Positions 6,693 through 15,568 of a stretch of 50,049 nt of DNA are shown piece after piece. Below the pieces are notes generated by a model. That model searched no databases. It was not told where the DNA came from and was given only the letters and a program-made list of their open reading frames with translations. The number at the start of each line of letters is the position of its first letter. Positions within the stretch are counted from its first letter, which is position 1. The stretch comes from Spirochaetia bacterium (lineage in GTDB: Bacteria; Spirochaetota; Spirochaetia; Treponematales; Breznakiellaceae), in the NCBI GenBank assembly GCA_025997595.1, contig BNUU01000010.1, positions 1-50,049 on the forward strand. The letters are read 5' to 3'. Both the position numbers and the translations under genes were made by a program.

Positions 6693-9638
6693 CTAAAAAG
6701 CCCGGACAGCACGAACATTATACGTACAGTACTTATAGTCGATCTCCTGTATGCAATTGATGGGATTCATACGCATCGCCTTATCATTAGCGCCGGACCC
6801 CGAAACCCAGTAGAACGTACTGGTATTAAGGTTGCCGCCTATAGCCGCCCACATCAAGGCAAATTCAGGATTGTTGGGGAGGAACCAGTCGGTTTTACTG
6901 CCGTAGCTGTACTCATTGCAAGCTTTGGCCGCAGGTGCGTCAGGGTCTGCCTCCAGTATCGCGGCGGTATTTGCCGCGCCTTCCCCTAAGGTGTATCCCT
7001 GCGCACCGTTTATGAAAGTTGCCGTATAATCGGAAGAAGCCCACGCAAGGGTTGTGCTCATATCCGCCGGAGCCGCTTCTAGGTAGTGGCAGGTTTCGCC
7101 GGTTAAGGTGTTTATAAAGCCTTCTGTGCTTACATAGAAAATTATCCCGCCGCCGGGGCCGGTATCGCCGATGGCGAATGGAACGGTAACCACCACCCAT
7201 CCCGATACCGTCCCCGCAAAGTTACTCCCCGTCTGCTTGACACGCACATAATAAGTCCCCGCTGCCGCCGAACCACTGTAAGCAGTCCAGCCGCTTGTGC
7301 CGTTTGCGCTATATTCCATAGCCGCAGTTGCGCCGGTAATCACCCCCACGCCGCCCGATACGCTTGGCGCCCCCGGGCGCGCCGGAATCGTGAGCGATTG
7401 CGCTACGCTGTCCGTCGTGGTTGTGCCGTTGCCTTTCTTCACAATGGAAAGTGAAACGCTTGAGCTTGTGCTGATAAGGCTTGCGATACTGTATGTGCCG
7501 TCGCTCACTATCACGTTGCTGCTATTAATAGTGTAGCTTCCGTTTGCAAGCCCGGTGAGTTTTTCGGTTGCATAGTTGATAGCCGCATTGGGCTTTGTTT
7601 CAGCCGTACCGGTAAAAGCATTGATAGTGATGGAAACTTCCGCGCTCTTGAACGCGCTTGCAGTTGCCTTGATGCGCACCGCATAACTACCTGCGGCAAG
7701 TCCCGTCACACTGCTGCCCGTGATGGCTGTCCAACCGGAATCGGCGCTGCGTTTGTATTCCATGTTTGACGTCGTTCCGTTAATGCCGCCTGTCCCGCCG
7801 ATGCTGGTCGGTTGAATTGCCAATACGCCCGGCGCCCCCGGTCGCGCGGGAATAGGGAGTGATTGTGCCGCGCTATCAGTCGTGGTCGTGCCATCGCCGG
7901 TTTTCTTAATAGAAAGCGTTGTGCCGAACCAGATGCTTTCAATGGCAATCGTGCCGGAAGCATCCGCAGTTTTCGCACCATCATTCACGGTGTAGTTTGC
8001 GTTCGCGGTCAACCCGGTGAATTTTTCGGTTGCATAGTTGATAGCCGCATTGGGCTTTGTTTCAGCCGTACCGGTAAAAGCATTGATAGTGATGGAAACT
8101 TCCTCGCTCTTGAATGAGCTTTCGGCCGCCTTGATGCGCACCGCATAACTGCCTGTCGCAAGCCCCGTCACGCTGCTGCCCAAGATGGCAGTCCAACCGG
8201 AATCTGTGCTGTGTTTGTATTCCATGGCGGAAGTCGTTCCGTTGATACCGCCTGTCCCACCGATGACGGCGGGTTGAATTGCCATGACGCCGGATATTGC
8301 GGGGCGTGCGGGAACCGCAAGCGATTGGGCCTCGCTGTCCACGGTGGTCGTGCCATCGCCGGTTTTCTTAATGGAAAGCGTTGTGCCGAACCAGATGCTT
8401 TCAATGGCAATCGTGCCGGATACGTCCGCGCTCTTTCCGATGGTATTCACGCTGTAGTTTGCACTCGCCGTCAGTCCGGTCAGCTTTTCGTTCACATAGT
8501 CGATAACAGCTGCGGGCGTCACTTCAAGCGTAGCGCCAAAAGGACTAATCGTGATGGAAACTTCCGCACTTTTGAATGAGCCTGCGGCCGCCTTGACGCG
8601 CACCGCATAACTGCCTGTGGCAAGTCCCGTTACGCTGCTGCCCGAGATGGCTGTCCAACCGGAATCTGTGCTGCGTTTGTATTCCATGGCGGAAGTCGTT
8701 CCGTTGATACCGCCTGTCCCACCGATGATGGCGGGTTGAATTGCCATGACGCCGGATATTGCGGGGCGAGCGGGAACCGCAAGCGATTGGGCCTCGCTGT
8801 CCACGGTGGTCGTGCCGTTGCCGGTTTTCTTAATGGAAAGCATTGTGTCGAACCAGATGCTTTCAATGGCAATCGTACCGGAAGGGTCCGCGGTTTTGGC
8901 GCCATCATTCACGGTGTAGTCTGCGCCTGCGGTCAGTCCGGTCAGGGTTTCACCGATAAAATCAATAAGGGCTTCGGGCTTAGTTTCGGGTGTTGTACCC
9001 CCTGTTTCTATTGATACAATCACCGCCAATAGGTAATCCAGCGTTGCCTTTTCAGTACCCAAGAGGGCCTTTGCTTCCGGACTCAATCCCCCAAAAGCCG
9101 CCAATACCGCCTCCACCGCTGTTTTTACCGAAGCAAGCGCCGTTTCGTCCAAATCGGCGAAGCCCTCTGCGGTAAGCGCCAGGACTTCGGAAACCGCACC
9201 ATCCGAAAGAAAACCGTTCAATGCGTCTATAGTTGCTTCCGTAGTACCGGAGGGTACAATCTTCACCGTTGCGGCGCCCTCCTTACTCGTGTCCGCCGTT
9301 GAAACCGCCTTGACGGTTATTGTTGTTTTGCTTTCACCTGCGGCAATTGTCAGTACGTTGCCTGCAAATTTCGTGCTCTCAGCCACGCCTGTAGTCACGA
9401 TTGTCCATGTAACGGTTTGCGCGGGGCTATTCGTGCCGTTCACCGCTGCGGAAAATGTCTTGGTCCCGCCCTGTTTTATCACCACCGTTGCCGGACTCAC
9501 CGTCACGCCGGTCACCGTTGCCGGATCGCCGCCGTCACCTGCGTCTGTTGGGCAGCCCATCAGAACCAATCCGAATAGTAGCATGGCTGCTATTGCCGCT
9601 TTGCTGATAATCCCCGTTAGAATCATCTTCTTTTTCAT
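6693..9638 (-). CDS. Large repeat-containing surface lipoprotein
   Basis: A 981-residue exported protein. Residues 1-29 form a lipoprotein signal with LVLMGC as lipobox, so the mature N-terminus is a lipidated Cys. Residues about 38-130 are a bacterial Ig-like (Big2) domain (VTGVTVSPATVVIKQGGTKTF). A helical Ala-rich stretch follows, to about 215. Four repeats of roughly 154 residues run from about 219 to 800, with recurring EKLTGLTA, GTIAIESIWFGT, SIKKTG.GTTT and AMEYK.STDSGWTAI motifs. The C-terminus from about 805 is a DUF1566/formylglycine-enzyme-like fold (GDTGPGGGIIFYV ... WFLPN ... YNVRAVRAF). Likely a cell-surface adhesin or binding protein. A divergent XRE regulator sits upstream. 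Confidence 0.85.
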   Translation of the reverse strand: MKKKMILTGIISKAAIAAMLLFGLVLMGCPTDAGDGGDPATVTGVTVSPATVVIKQGGTKTFSAAVNGTNSPAQTVTWTIVTTGVAESTKFAGNVLTIAAGESKTTITVKAVSTADTSKEGAATVKIVPSGTTEATIDALNGFLSDGAVSEVLALTAEGFADLDETALASVKTAVEAVLAAFGGLSPEAKALLGTEKATLDYLLAVIVSIETGGTTPETKPEALIDFIGETLTGLTAGADYTVNDGAKTADPSGTIAIESIWFDTMLSIKKTGNGTTTVDSEAQSLAVPARPAISGVMAIQPAIIGGTGGINGTTSAMEYKRSTDSGWTAISGSSVTGLATGSYAVRVKAAAGSFKSAEVSITISPFGATLEVTPAAVIDYVNEKLTGLTASANYSVNTIGKSADVSGTIAIESIWFGTTLSIKKTGDGTTTVDSEAQSLAVPARPAISGVMAIQPAVIGGTGGINGTTSAMEYKHSTDSGWTAILGSSVTGLATGSYAVRIKAAESSFKSEEVSITINAFTGTAETKPNAAINYATEKFTGLTANANYTVNDGAKTADASGTIAIESIWFGTTLSIKKTGDGTTTTDSAAQSLPIPARPGAPGVLAIQPTSIGGTGGINGTTSNMEYKRSADSGWTAITGSSVTGLAAGSYAVRIKATASAFKSAEVSITINAFTGTAETKPNAAINYATEKLTGLANGSYTINSSNVIVSDGTYSIASLISTSSSVSLSIVKKGNGTTTTDSVAQSLTIPARPGAPSVSGGVGVITGATAAMEYSANGTSGWTAYSGSAAAGTYYVRVKQTGSNFAGTVSGWVVVTVPFAIGDTGPGGGIIFYVSTEGFINTLTGETCHYLEAAPADMSTTLAWASSDYTATFINGAQGYTLGEGAANTAAILEADPDAPAAKACNEYSYGSKTDWFLPNNPEFALMWAAIGGNLNTSTFYWVSGSGANDKAMRMNPINCIQEIDYKYCTYNVRAVRAF
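7290..8980 (-). repeat. Intragenic tandem repeat, 462-bp period
   Basis: Three highly similar units with a period of 462 bases (154 codons; landmark TTTGTAT at 7752, 8214 and 8676) and a fourth, diverged unit at the 3' side lie inside the lipoprotein gene. The period is a multiple of three, so unit gain or loss would keep the frame. The two middle units are nearly identical at the DNA level, which suggests recent duplication or gene conversion. Confidence 0.85.
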
Positions 9639-9818
9639 AAAATAACTCCCTTTTTATAGTCCTGATGAATCGAATTACCCGCCATAACAGGGGCGTGTAA
9701 GCAAAATATCAGCTATAGATACTAATAAAAATCATAATAAACAGCAATAAGCTCTTTGTCAAGATTTTTAACAGCCTATAGCATTTAAAATATGAAAGGA
9801 TATACCGGGGCGAATACG
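9639..9818. promoter_or_regulatory. Divergent promoter region between lipoprotein and XRE gene
   Basis: This AT-rich 180-base stretch separates two divergently oriented genes. It holds a partly repeated CAGC(C)TATAG string (about 9709 and 9772) that could be an operator. The lipoprotein ATG at 9638 follows GGGAG. No exact promoter hexamers are asserted. Confidence 0.45.
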
Positions 9819-10121
9819 ATGACCTTGCAGGAACTTTTTATCGAAAACCTGAAGGAGTTCCGGAAAATGCGAAAAATCTCCCAAATGGCGCTTGCCGAGG
9901 AGTGCGAATCGGCCCAAACCTATATTTCCGAGCTAGAAATGGGGAAAAAAAGCCCCTCCCTGCTCATGGTGGAGCGTATTGCCTCAGCCCTTGGCATAGA
10001 AGCGGTGTATTTGTTCCAGGACAGGTCCCCGGAAGCCCGGAAGAACCTAAGCCATACCCAGAAGCAGGAAATGACTGACCGGATGCACTCAGCCCTGGTT
10101 AAAATCGTCGAAGATTATTAG
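9819..10121 (+). CDS. XRE-family transcriptional regulator
   Basis: A 100-residue protein with a Cro/CI helix-turn-helix at residues about 5-65 (FRKMRKISQMALAEECE...TYISELEMGKKSPSLLMVERIASALGI), followed by a short helical tail. It probably binds DNA as a dimer. I placed the start at the ATG at 9819 because MTLQELFIENLK matches typical starts; an ATG at 9792 would add nine residues and neither start has a clear ribosome site. The gene is transcribed away from the repeat lipoprotein and may control it. Confidence 0.8.
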   Translation: MTLQELFIENLKEFRKMRKISQMALAEECESAQTYISELEMGKKSPSLLMVERIASALGIEAVYLFQDRSPEARKNLSHTQKQEMTDRMHSALVKIVEDY

Positions 10122-10222
10122 CAGGGGCAATGCTTATGGCGCCTCCTATGATTTTGTCAAGAGAAAAAGTCAGGGCTATTGCATTTACTTTCAGGTTTTG
10201 AAAAATCACCGGAAATTAAAAA

Positions 10223-10310
10223 AATTTTACCGCAACGGCGAATAAGGGAATACCCCGTTTTATGTCGTTTTCTTTCCTTCTGCGCCTTCTTCGCCTTTGC
10301 GGTTAAAATT
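10223..10310. repeat. Dispersed palindromic repeat, copy B
   Basis: Left end AATTTTACCGCAACGGCG and right end CGCCTTTGCGGTTAAAATT are inverted copies of each other. It lies between the convergent XRE and znuB genes. It belongs to the family listed at 5274, with CGC in place of CAC in the ends. The remaining bases of the 206-base gap show nothing else. Confidence 0.6.
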
Positions 10311-10327
10311 CTTCGCCTTAATATTCA

Positions 10328-11191
10328 TCAGCCCTTCCTTTTCACCACCACCCGGCAGACAGAGACTGCCAGAAACACTATTGCTGCGATGATCACCGTC
10401 ATTGCCCCCACGGGGACATCGAAGGTCCAGCCCAGGACGAGGCCGCTTACGGAAAAAATCGCGGAAAAGACGCAGCCCAAAAAAACCATCCACCCCAGGT
10501 TGCGGGCAAAGGTCCCGGCGGTTCCGGCGGGGAGGGTGAGCATGGCGATGACCATCACGATTCCCACAAAGGTTTGAAGCAGGACGATGGCAACGGCGGT
10601 TACCGCGAGGAGGGCCAGGAAAAAGGCTTCGGAGTTCACCCCGCGGACACGGGCAAATTCCTCATCAAAGGAAGATGCCTCAAGCTGGGGATAGAAGCGC
10701 CAGGCCAGAAAAACTACGATCACGTCGAGGATACCCATGAGGATAAGGTCCCGGTTTGAAATGAGGAGGATGTTCCCGAAAAGGTAGGCCGATGGGTCCG
10801 TGTAGCCGGGGGTCTTTGCCATGAAGAGCACACCCAGGCTCATCCCAACTGCCCAGATGGCGTTGATCACCGTGTCCTCCCGCTGCTTTGCCCGCAGTGA
10901 TACTACACCAATAATAAAAGCCGAGAGGACCGCGAAGATCAGCGCACCCGCCATGGGGGGAAAGCCGGGAACGATCTTTGCCGCCGAAAGGTACAGGGCC
11001 ATACCGATGCCCCCCAGTACTGCGTGGGAGACCGCCCCCGCAAGGCTCCCGATCCGCCGCACCGTTACTGCGGCCCCCAGTGTACCAAAAAGTATTGAAG
11101 ACAAAAGCCCCGCGTAAAGGGCGTTTCTGATAAAGGGAAAATCCGGGCTGAAGAGAACCGCAATAAAATCACCCGCAGTAATACTATTCAT
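10328..11191 (-). CDS. znuB: Zinc/manganese ABC transporter permease
   Basis: A 287-residue ABC-3 family membrane protein with about eight helices. Family marks include RRIGSLAGAVSHAVLGGIG in the first third and the LLQTFVGIVMVIAMLTLPAGTA segment. It forms the membrane channel for divalent metal uptake with the ATPase and binding protein encoded just upstream. Its ATG overlaps the stop of the ATPase gene by four bases. The specific metal (Zn or Mn) cannot be fixed from sequence alone. Confidence 0.9.
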   Translation of the reverse strand: MNSITAGDFIAVLFSPDFPFIRNALYAGLLSSILFGTLGAAVTVRRIGSLAGAVSHAVLGGIGMALYLSAAKIVPGFPPMAGALIFAVLSAFIIGVVSLRAKQREDTVINAIWAVGMSLGVLFMAKTPGYTDPSAYLFGNILLISNRDLILMGILDVIVVFLAWRFYPQLEASSFDEEFARVRGVNSEAFFLALLAVTAVAIVLLQTFVGIVMVIAMLTLPAGTAGTFARNLGWMVFLGCVFSAIFSVSGLVLGWTFDVPVGAMTVIIAAIVFLAVSVCRVVVKRKG

Positions 11192-12039
11192 GGCCGATCC
11201 TCAAAGCAACTGTCCGCAGCAATACTGTCTTTGTGGAGTATCCGCGCGCCATGGACAGAAACACGGTGACCTGCATCATTATCCCCGGCGGCTTCGGTAC
11301 GGTGCTGAACGATGCTGTAACGGTGAGACTCCCCTTCGGCGTCGCCCATGCAGAGGACCCGGTCGGTCAGGGTAGTGACAAATTCCATGTCGTGGGTGAC
11401 GATGAGGATCGTGGTCCTGCCCTTCAGTTTTCCCAATGTTTCAAAAAGCCGCCCGGCGCTTTCGCCATCCATGTTGGCGGTGGGCTCGTCGAGGATCAGG
11501 ATTTCAGGCCGGGCGGCCAGGGCGCGGGCTACGAGGACCCGCCGCCGCTGTCCCCCGGAAAGAGCCCCAAAAGAACGCCGGGCAAGGTCCGCAATATCCG
11601 CCTGTTCCAGGGCTTCCTCTGCGGCAGCACGGTCTTCCTTCTGGTATCCCCGGCAGGGCCGCAGCCGCCCCATTCGCACCACGTCCCGCACGGCGATGGG
11701 AAAGGCCTTGTCCAGCGGAGCCTGCTGGGGGACATAGCCCACCCGGTCAAGCCCCTGGGATCCCGGTAAACCGAAAAGTTCGATCCTTCCCGCGTCGGGC
11801 TTTTCAAGCCCCAGGAGCAGTTTGAGGACCGTGGTCTTGCCGGAACCGTTGGGCCCCACAAGTGCGATAAACTCACCTTGATGTATATGAAAACCGGCGT
11901 TTTCCAGCACCTTTACGGGGCCATAGGAAAATGACACGCCGTCAAAACGGAGGCTTATCTGCCGCTCCACCGGATGCAGGGGATGAGGGGCCCCAGGCTG
12001 CCCGCCCCCGCCGCCTGTATGTTCATCTGTTCCGTTCAT
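11188..12039 (-). CDS. znuC: Zinc/manganese ABC transporter ATPase
   Basis: A 283-residue ABC ATPase: Walker A GPNGSGKTT near residue 61, signature LSGGQRRRV near 160, Walker B ILILDEPTANMD near 180, and the H-loop THD near 213. The first 27 residues (Gly/Pro-rich, with His) and the last 40 (His-rich) extend beyond the usual core and may bind metal, which is an inference. It powers metal import with its partner permease. It overlaps both neighbours by four bases (ATGA), so the three znu genes are translationally coupled. Confidence 0.9.
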   Translation of the reverse strand: MNGTDEHTGGGGGQPGAPHPLHPVERQISLRFDGVSFSYGPVKVLENAGFHIHQGEFIALVGPNGSGKTTVLKLLLGLEKPDAGRIELFGLPGSQGLDRVGYVPQQAPLDKAFPIAVRDVVRMGRLRPCRGYQKEDRAAAEEALEQADIADLARRSFGALSGGQRRRVLVARALAARPEILILDEPTANMDGESAGRLFETLGKLKGRTTILIVTHDMEFVTTLTDRVLCMGDAEGESHRYSIVQHRTEAAGDNDAGHRVSVHGARILHKDSIAADSCFEDRP

Positions 12040-12935
12040 TCTTTTCCTTTCGCTGCTTTCTTTAAAGCTTCGCCCATGATCCTGATATTGGCAAGCCAGT
12101 CCGGTGAGAGGGGGTCCAGGGCTACCAGTTCCGCGCCGACGGATTCCGCGGCGGTACGGGCGGCCTGTACGGGGAACTGTGCCTGGACAAAAATTACCGC
12201 AGCCCCTTCTTGCCGGGCCTCTTCCATTATGCGCGTAAGGTCACGGGGCCCCGGCTCCTTGCCGCCGGTTTCAATCGCCTCCTGGACAAGGCCGAACTCG
12301 TCCAGAAAATAACCGAAGCTGGGGTGGTATACAAAAACAACGCTTCCCCGGAGAGGCGCAAGCTCCTCCCGCAGGCGGCCAAATTCAGTATCGATGTCAT
12401 GGATCAAACCCGCATAGTTCTCGGCATAAAGGGATGCACCCTCCCCATCAATCTGTGACAAGGCAGAGCGAATATGGGCGGCCATGATCTTCGCCGGTTC
12501 TGATCCCAGCCAGGTATGGCGGTCGATGTTACTGTCGCCGTCAGCATGTTCCTCAAGGCTGCGGAAGGTGACACCCGCCGTCCCGTCAACAATGATGAGC
12601 CGGGGAAACAGTGATTCTATTTTCGGCCGAAGGCCAATCTCGAATTCCGCCCCCGAAAGAAGCCAGATCCGGGCCTCCGCCAATGCGGTCATCTGTTTTG
12701 GGGTGGGCTCATAGCTGTGGGGGTTCTGCCCCGGTCCCGCCAGGACCATGGTCTGTACCCGATCCCCGCCGATGCGTTCAATGAACCAGGCCTGGGGGAG
12801 GATACTGGCCGCTACAAGCGGCTTCGTATCGGCGGATCGCGCAGGATTACTGCGGGAACATGAGGAAATCAAAAAAATGATTAACAGAAAAGCTGCGCCC
12901 AAAAGAAGCAAAAGCCTATGCCGCAAACAGATCAT
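12036..12935 (-). CDS. znuA: Zinc/manganese-binding lipoprotein of ABC transporter
   Basis: A 299-residue solute-binding protein of cluster A-I. Residues 1-26 form a lipoprotein signal (LIISSC-type lipobox, LISSC). Metal ligands expected of the family are visible: PHSYEP near residue 72, the His in ADGDSNIDRHTWLG near 139, and VYHPSFGYF near 200. A short acidic/His loop (EEHADGDSNIDRH) takes the place of the long His-rich loop of typical ZnuA. The ATG follows the TAG stop of the DUF1361 gene with no gap. Confidence 0.9.
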   Translation of the reverse strand: MICLRHRLLLLLGAAFLLIIFLISSCSRSNPARSADTKPLVAASILPQAWFIERIGGDRVQTMVLAGPGQNPHSYEPTPKQMTALAEARIWLLSGAEFEIGLRPKIESLFPRLIIVDGTAGVTFRSLEEHADGDSNIDRHTWLGSEPAKIMAAHIRSALSQIDGEGASLYAENYAGLIHDIDTEFGRLREELAPLRGSVVFVYHPSFGYFLDEFGLVQEAIETGGKEPGPRDLTRIMEEARQEGAAVIFVQAQFPVQAARTAAESVGAELVALDPLSPDWLANIRIMGEALKKAAKGKE

Positions 12936-13622
12936 CTACACACCTTCGTTTCGGGACGGTAAGCTCCGCTTCTGTATCAAACGAAATGACCAGTAAAGCA
13001 TATTCAAAAACAGGCCCATAAAGATGGTCATGCCCCAGGTTGTCCGATGCGCAAAGGGGTTAACAACCCGGTCGCCGATATCATACATCAATTCAAGGGG
13101 ATCGGTTAAAATATCCCAGCTGTTCCATCTGAGGTACCTGCCGATATAAATACCAAAACTTCCGATGAACAGAAATACTGTTGACAGTATGGTACTGAAA
13201 ACCGGCTTCATAAATTTATTCAAAATACCCTCGATATCCCAGAGACTTAAAAATCCGAACAGTAATCCTGTCCAGGCAAACGAGAGTATCAATAACAAAT
13301 CGTACCAGATGGGCATGGTAAACCGGCGTCTTAAATAAAAGAGATCGGTTAAGATATAGGGGGCATTGGGAAAAAACAAAAGCCAGACAATTAAAAGAAC
13401 GGCTATTCTTATTTTCGATTTCTGAATCCACGGCTTAATGATTGCCAGGCTGGTCAGCGCCCAGGGGACAAAGGCAAGAAAGAGATTCCAGTTTAAGAAC
13501 AGGAACATCCTCCCCCCCGTATAAGCGCATCTGAACACTGAAATGCCGAAACAAAAGAGCGCCGACAGACCCAGAAAAACCGTTTCATGGATCCGGTTTG
13601 TTTCTTTAAGAATTTTAAGCAC
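12936..13622 (-). CDS. DUF1361 membrane protein
   Basis: About 228 residues with six to seven hydrophobic helices, and conserved-looking WLLFFPNAPYILTDLFYL and WNSWDIL motifs characteristic of DUF1361. Function unknown. I chose a GTG at 13622, which overlaps the end of the reductase gene by eight bases and is preceded by AGGGGAG. An ATG at 13664 would add 14 residues that read from the neighbour's coding sequence. It sits between an Fe-S reductase and znuA in one operon, so a link with metal handling is possible but not shown. Confidence 0.75.
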   Translation of the reverse strand: MLKILKETNRIHETVFLGLSALFCFGISVFRCAYTGGRMFLFLNWNLFLAFVPWALTSLAIIKPWIQKSKIRIAVLLIVWLLFFPNAPYILTDLFYLRRRFTMPIWYDLLLILSFAWTGLLFGFLSLWDIEGILNKFMKPVFSTILSTVFLFIGSFGIYIGRYLRWNSWDILTDPLELMYDIGDRVVNPFAHRTTWGMTIFMGLFLNMLYWSFRLIQKRSLPSRNEGV

Positions 13623-14814
13623 CCTTCTGTTCTCCCCTGCCCAAAATTTTCCGGAAAACGGCAATACCCGCTTTGAACCAGAAGGGCTCCATCTTTTTCC
13701 GTACTATCTCCAAATTTTTGATGATAGGCAGATGCTGGGGACAGTGACCTTCGCATGTTCCGCATCTGACACAGTGACTCGGACTGCCGGTTTTTTCCGA
13801 GGTGACGCCAATACTGGTAACAAACTGCTGCATCCCCGCAACATAGCCGATGGAAAAAGAAGCGTTGTATCCGGCAAAGCAGCCGGGAATATTCACCCCC
13901 TTTGGACAGGGCATACAGTAGTTACAGCCGGTACAGCGGATCCGGTAGGCCTTATTGATCACCTCAAGGACCCGGCGGTAAACATCCTTTTCTCCTTCAC
14001 CAAGCATCCCCGGCAGAGCCTTTTCCGCAAGGCGGAGATTTTCTTCAACTTGACTTTTTGCGGACATCCCCGAAAGGAGAAGGCACACCTCGTTTTGATT
14101 CCACACCCAGTTGAGTCCCCAGCCCGCGGGGGAAATATCGGCGCCGGCCTTTTTGAATATGCTTACCGCATCCCTGGGCAGCGCATCGGCGAGCCTTCCC
14201 CCAAGCAGGGGTTCCATGATCATCACGGGCATCTTTTCCGCCGCCTTCCGTAAACCGGTGACCCCGGCCTGAAAATTTTCATCGGAATAGTTGTACTGGA
14301 TTTGGCAGAATTCCCAGGGGTAATCGTCAACAATCTTCAAAAAATCACCCTGCTTGCCGTGGTAGGAAAAACCGATCTGCCGGATTTGGCCGCTCTTCTT
14401 TTTTCCGGCGATCCAGTCCTCAATCCCCCAGGCCCTGAGCCTCTGCCACTGATCCGTATCGGTGAGCATGTGGAGGAGGTAATAGTCGATATGATCCGTC
14501 CGCAGCCGTTCCAGGCTCTTGTTGAAAAATTTCTCAAAATCATTTGGGCCCTTCGCCATCACCACCGGAAGCTTGGTCGCGATATACACCTTGTCCCGGA
14601 CCTTGTTTTTGTCCAGAATTGTCCCCAGGGCTTCTTCGTTGCCGGGGTATATGTAAGCGGTGTCGAAGTAGTTGACCCCGCCGGCAATGGCAGCCATCAC
14701 CAGGTCCTCGCTTTTCCGCATGTCGGTAATACCCAGGTTTTTGGGGAACCGCATACAGCCGAAGCCCAAAACCGACAGCCTGTTCCCCGATTTTTTATCA
14801 ATTCTGTACTGCAT
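13615..14814 (-). CDS. Aldo/keto reductase with ferredoxin-type 4Fe-4S C-terminus
   Basis: A 399-residue cytoplasmic protein. Residues about 1-270 form an aldo/keto reductase barrel with GFGCMRFP, NYFDTAYIYPGNEEALG (catalytic Asp and Tyr), TKLPVV (Lys) and DYYLLHMLTD. Residues about 300-375 carry a ferredoxin-like domain with CTGCNYCMPCPKGVNIP and CVRCGTCEGHCPQ, which probably ligate iron-sulfur clusters. This is the COG1453 type; substrate unknown. The ATG at 14814 has GGAGG eight bases upstream; an earlier ATG at 14829 contains that site and is unlikely. It heads the operon ending in znuB. Confidence 0.88.
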   Translation of the reverse strand: MQYRIDKKSGNRLSVLGFGCMRFPKNLGITDMRKSEDLVMAAIAGGVNYFDTAYIYPGNEEALGTILDKNKVRDKVYIATKLPVVMAKGPNDFEKFFNKSLERLRTDHIDYYLLHMLTDTDQWQRLRAWGIEDWIAGKKKSGQIRQIGFSYHGKQGDFLKIVDDYPWEFCQIQYNYSDENFQAGVTGLRKAAEKMPVMIMEPLLGGRLADALPRDAVSIFKKAGADISPAGWGLNWVWNQNEVCLLLSGMSAKSQVEENLRLAEKALPGMLGEGEKDVYRRVLEVINKAYRIRCTGCNYCMPCPKGVNIPGCFAGYNASFSIGYVAGMQQFVTSIGVTSEKTGSPSHCVRCGTCEGHCPQHLPIIKNLEIVRKKMEPFWFKAGIAVFRKILGRGEQKGA

Positions 14815-14843
14815 TGACACCGCCTCCATAATATCTCCATGAT

Positions 14844-14864
14844 CTTATCATATTATATAATAAG
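14844..14864. promoter_or_regulatory. 21-bp AT-rich dyad between divergent operons
   Basis: CTTAT..ATA..TAT..ATAAG is a near-perfect dyad (mismatches only at the centre and one symmetric pair). It sits between the reductase/znu operon and the copper-type operon. It could be an operator for a metal-responsive Fur-family regulator or overlap a -10 element. Evidence is symmetry and position only. Confidence 0.4.
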
Positions 14865-14883
14865 AAATACAGAGAGGAAAAGT

Positions 14884-15546
14884 GTGACCAAGGACGGAAT
14901 CATCAACTTACAGGTACGGGACATGAGCTGTACCGCCTGTGAACGCCGCATTGAGCGATCTCTTGCCGCGGAACCGGGGATTTCCCGGGTCAGGGCGAAC
15001 TATGTCCGGGGGTCCGTCCGTATCGTCTGCGATCCTGGTGCGGAGGATATCGAACATATCAAGTCCCTGCTGGACAGTCTTGGCTATCCCGTACTTGAAG
15101 GCGCCGGGGACGGGGGACCGGGACAAACCGGCGTACGGCAATGGCTCAGCACGATTCTGATTCTGCTCCTGATAATCGCCACCTATCTTGTCCTGAACCA
15201 CCTGGGGGTGTTCTACCTCTTCCCTGTCGCGGATGAACAAACCGCCCTGCCGGTGCTGTTTCTCATCGGCCTTGCCCCCAAACAGGTATCGGTGATTCGG
15301 GACGGTGTGGAAATGCAGGTTCCCCTGGACGAGGTTGAAGTCGGGGACATCGTGGTGGTACGCCCCGGCGAGAAGTTCCCCGTGGACGGCAGCCTTGCGG
15401 TGATCATCGCCATGGGCCTGCTCTTTGCCCTCGGCGGCCCCCTCTTAAACCCGGTGATCGCCGCCCTTGCCATGAGCATGTCCTCGGTCTCGGTGCTCAG
15501 TAATGCGTTACGTTTACGGGGCTTTAAACCAAGCACGTTAAAATAG
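14884..15546 (+). pseudogene. Chimeric, internally deleted copper-transporter gene (TauE-HMA joined to CopA pieces)
   Basis: The open frame encodes 220 residues from a GTG (14884) with an AGAGG site. Residues 7-75 are a heavy-metal-associated domain with MSCTAC. Residues about 84-125 (a helix, then YLVLNHLG..YLFPVA and LPVLFLIGL) resemble the first membrane segment of HMA-fused TauE/SafE permeases. The frame then switches to APKQVSVIRDG ... VGDIVVVRPGEKFPVDG, part of a P-type ATPase actuator domain, and next to GLLFALGGPLLNPVIAALAM ... LSNALRLR, the last helices of CopA. CPC, DKTGT and the ATP-binding domain are all absent, so it cannot be a working P-type ATPase. The frame has stayed open. 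It may be a deletion scar, or a retained metal-binding membrane protein. Confidence 0.65.
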
Positions 15547-15568
15547 TAGTATTATTTAAGGAGTATAT

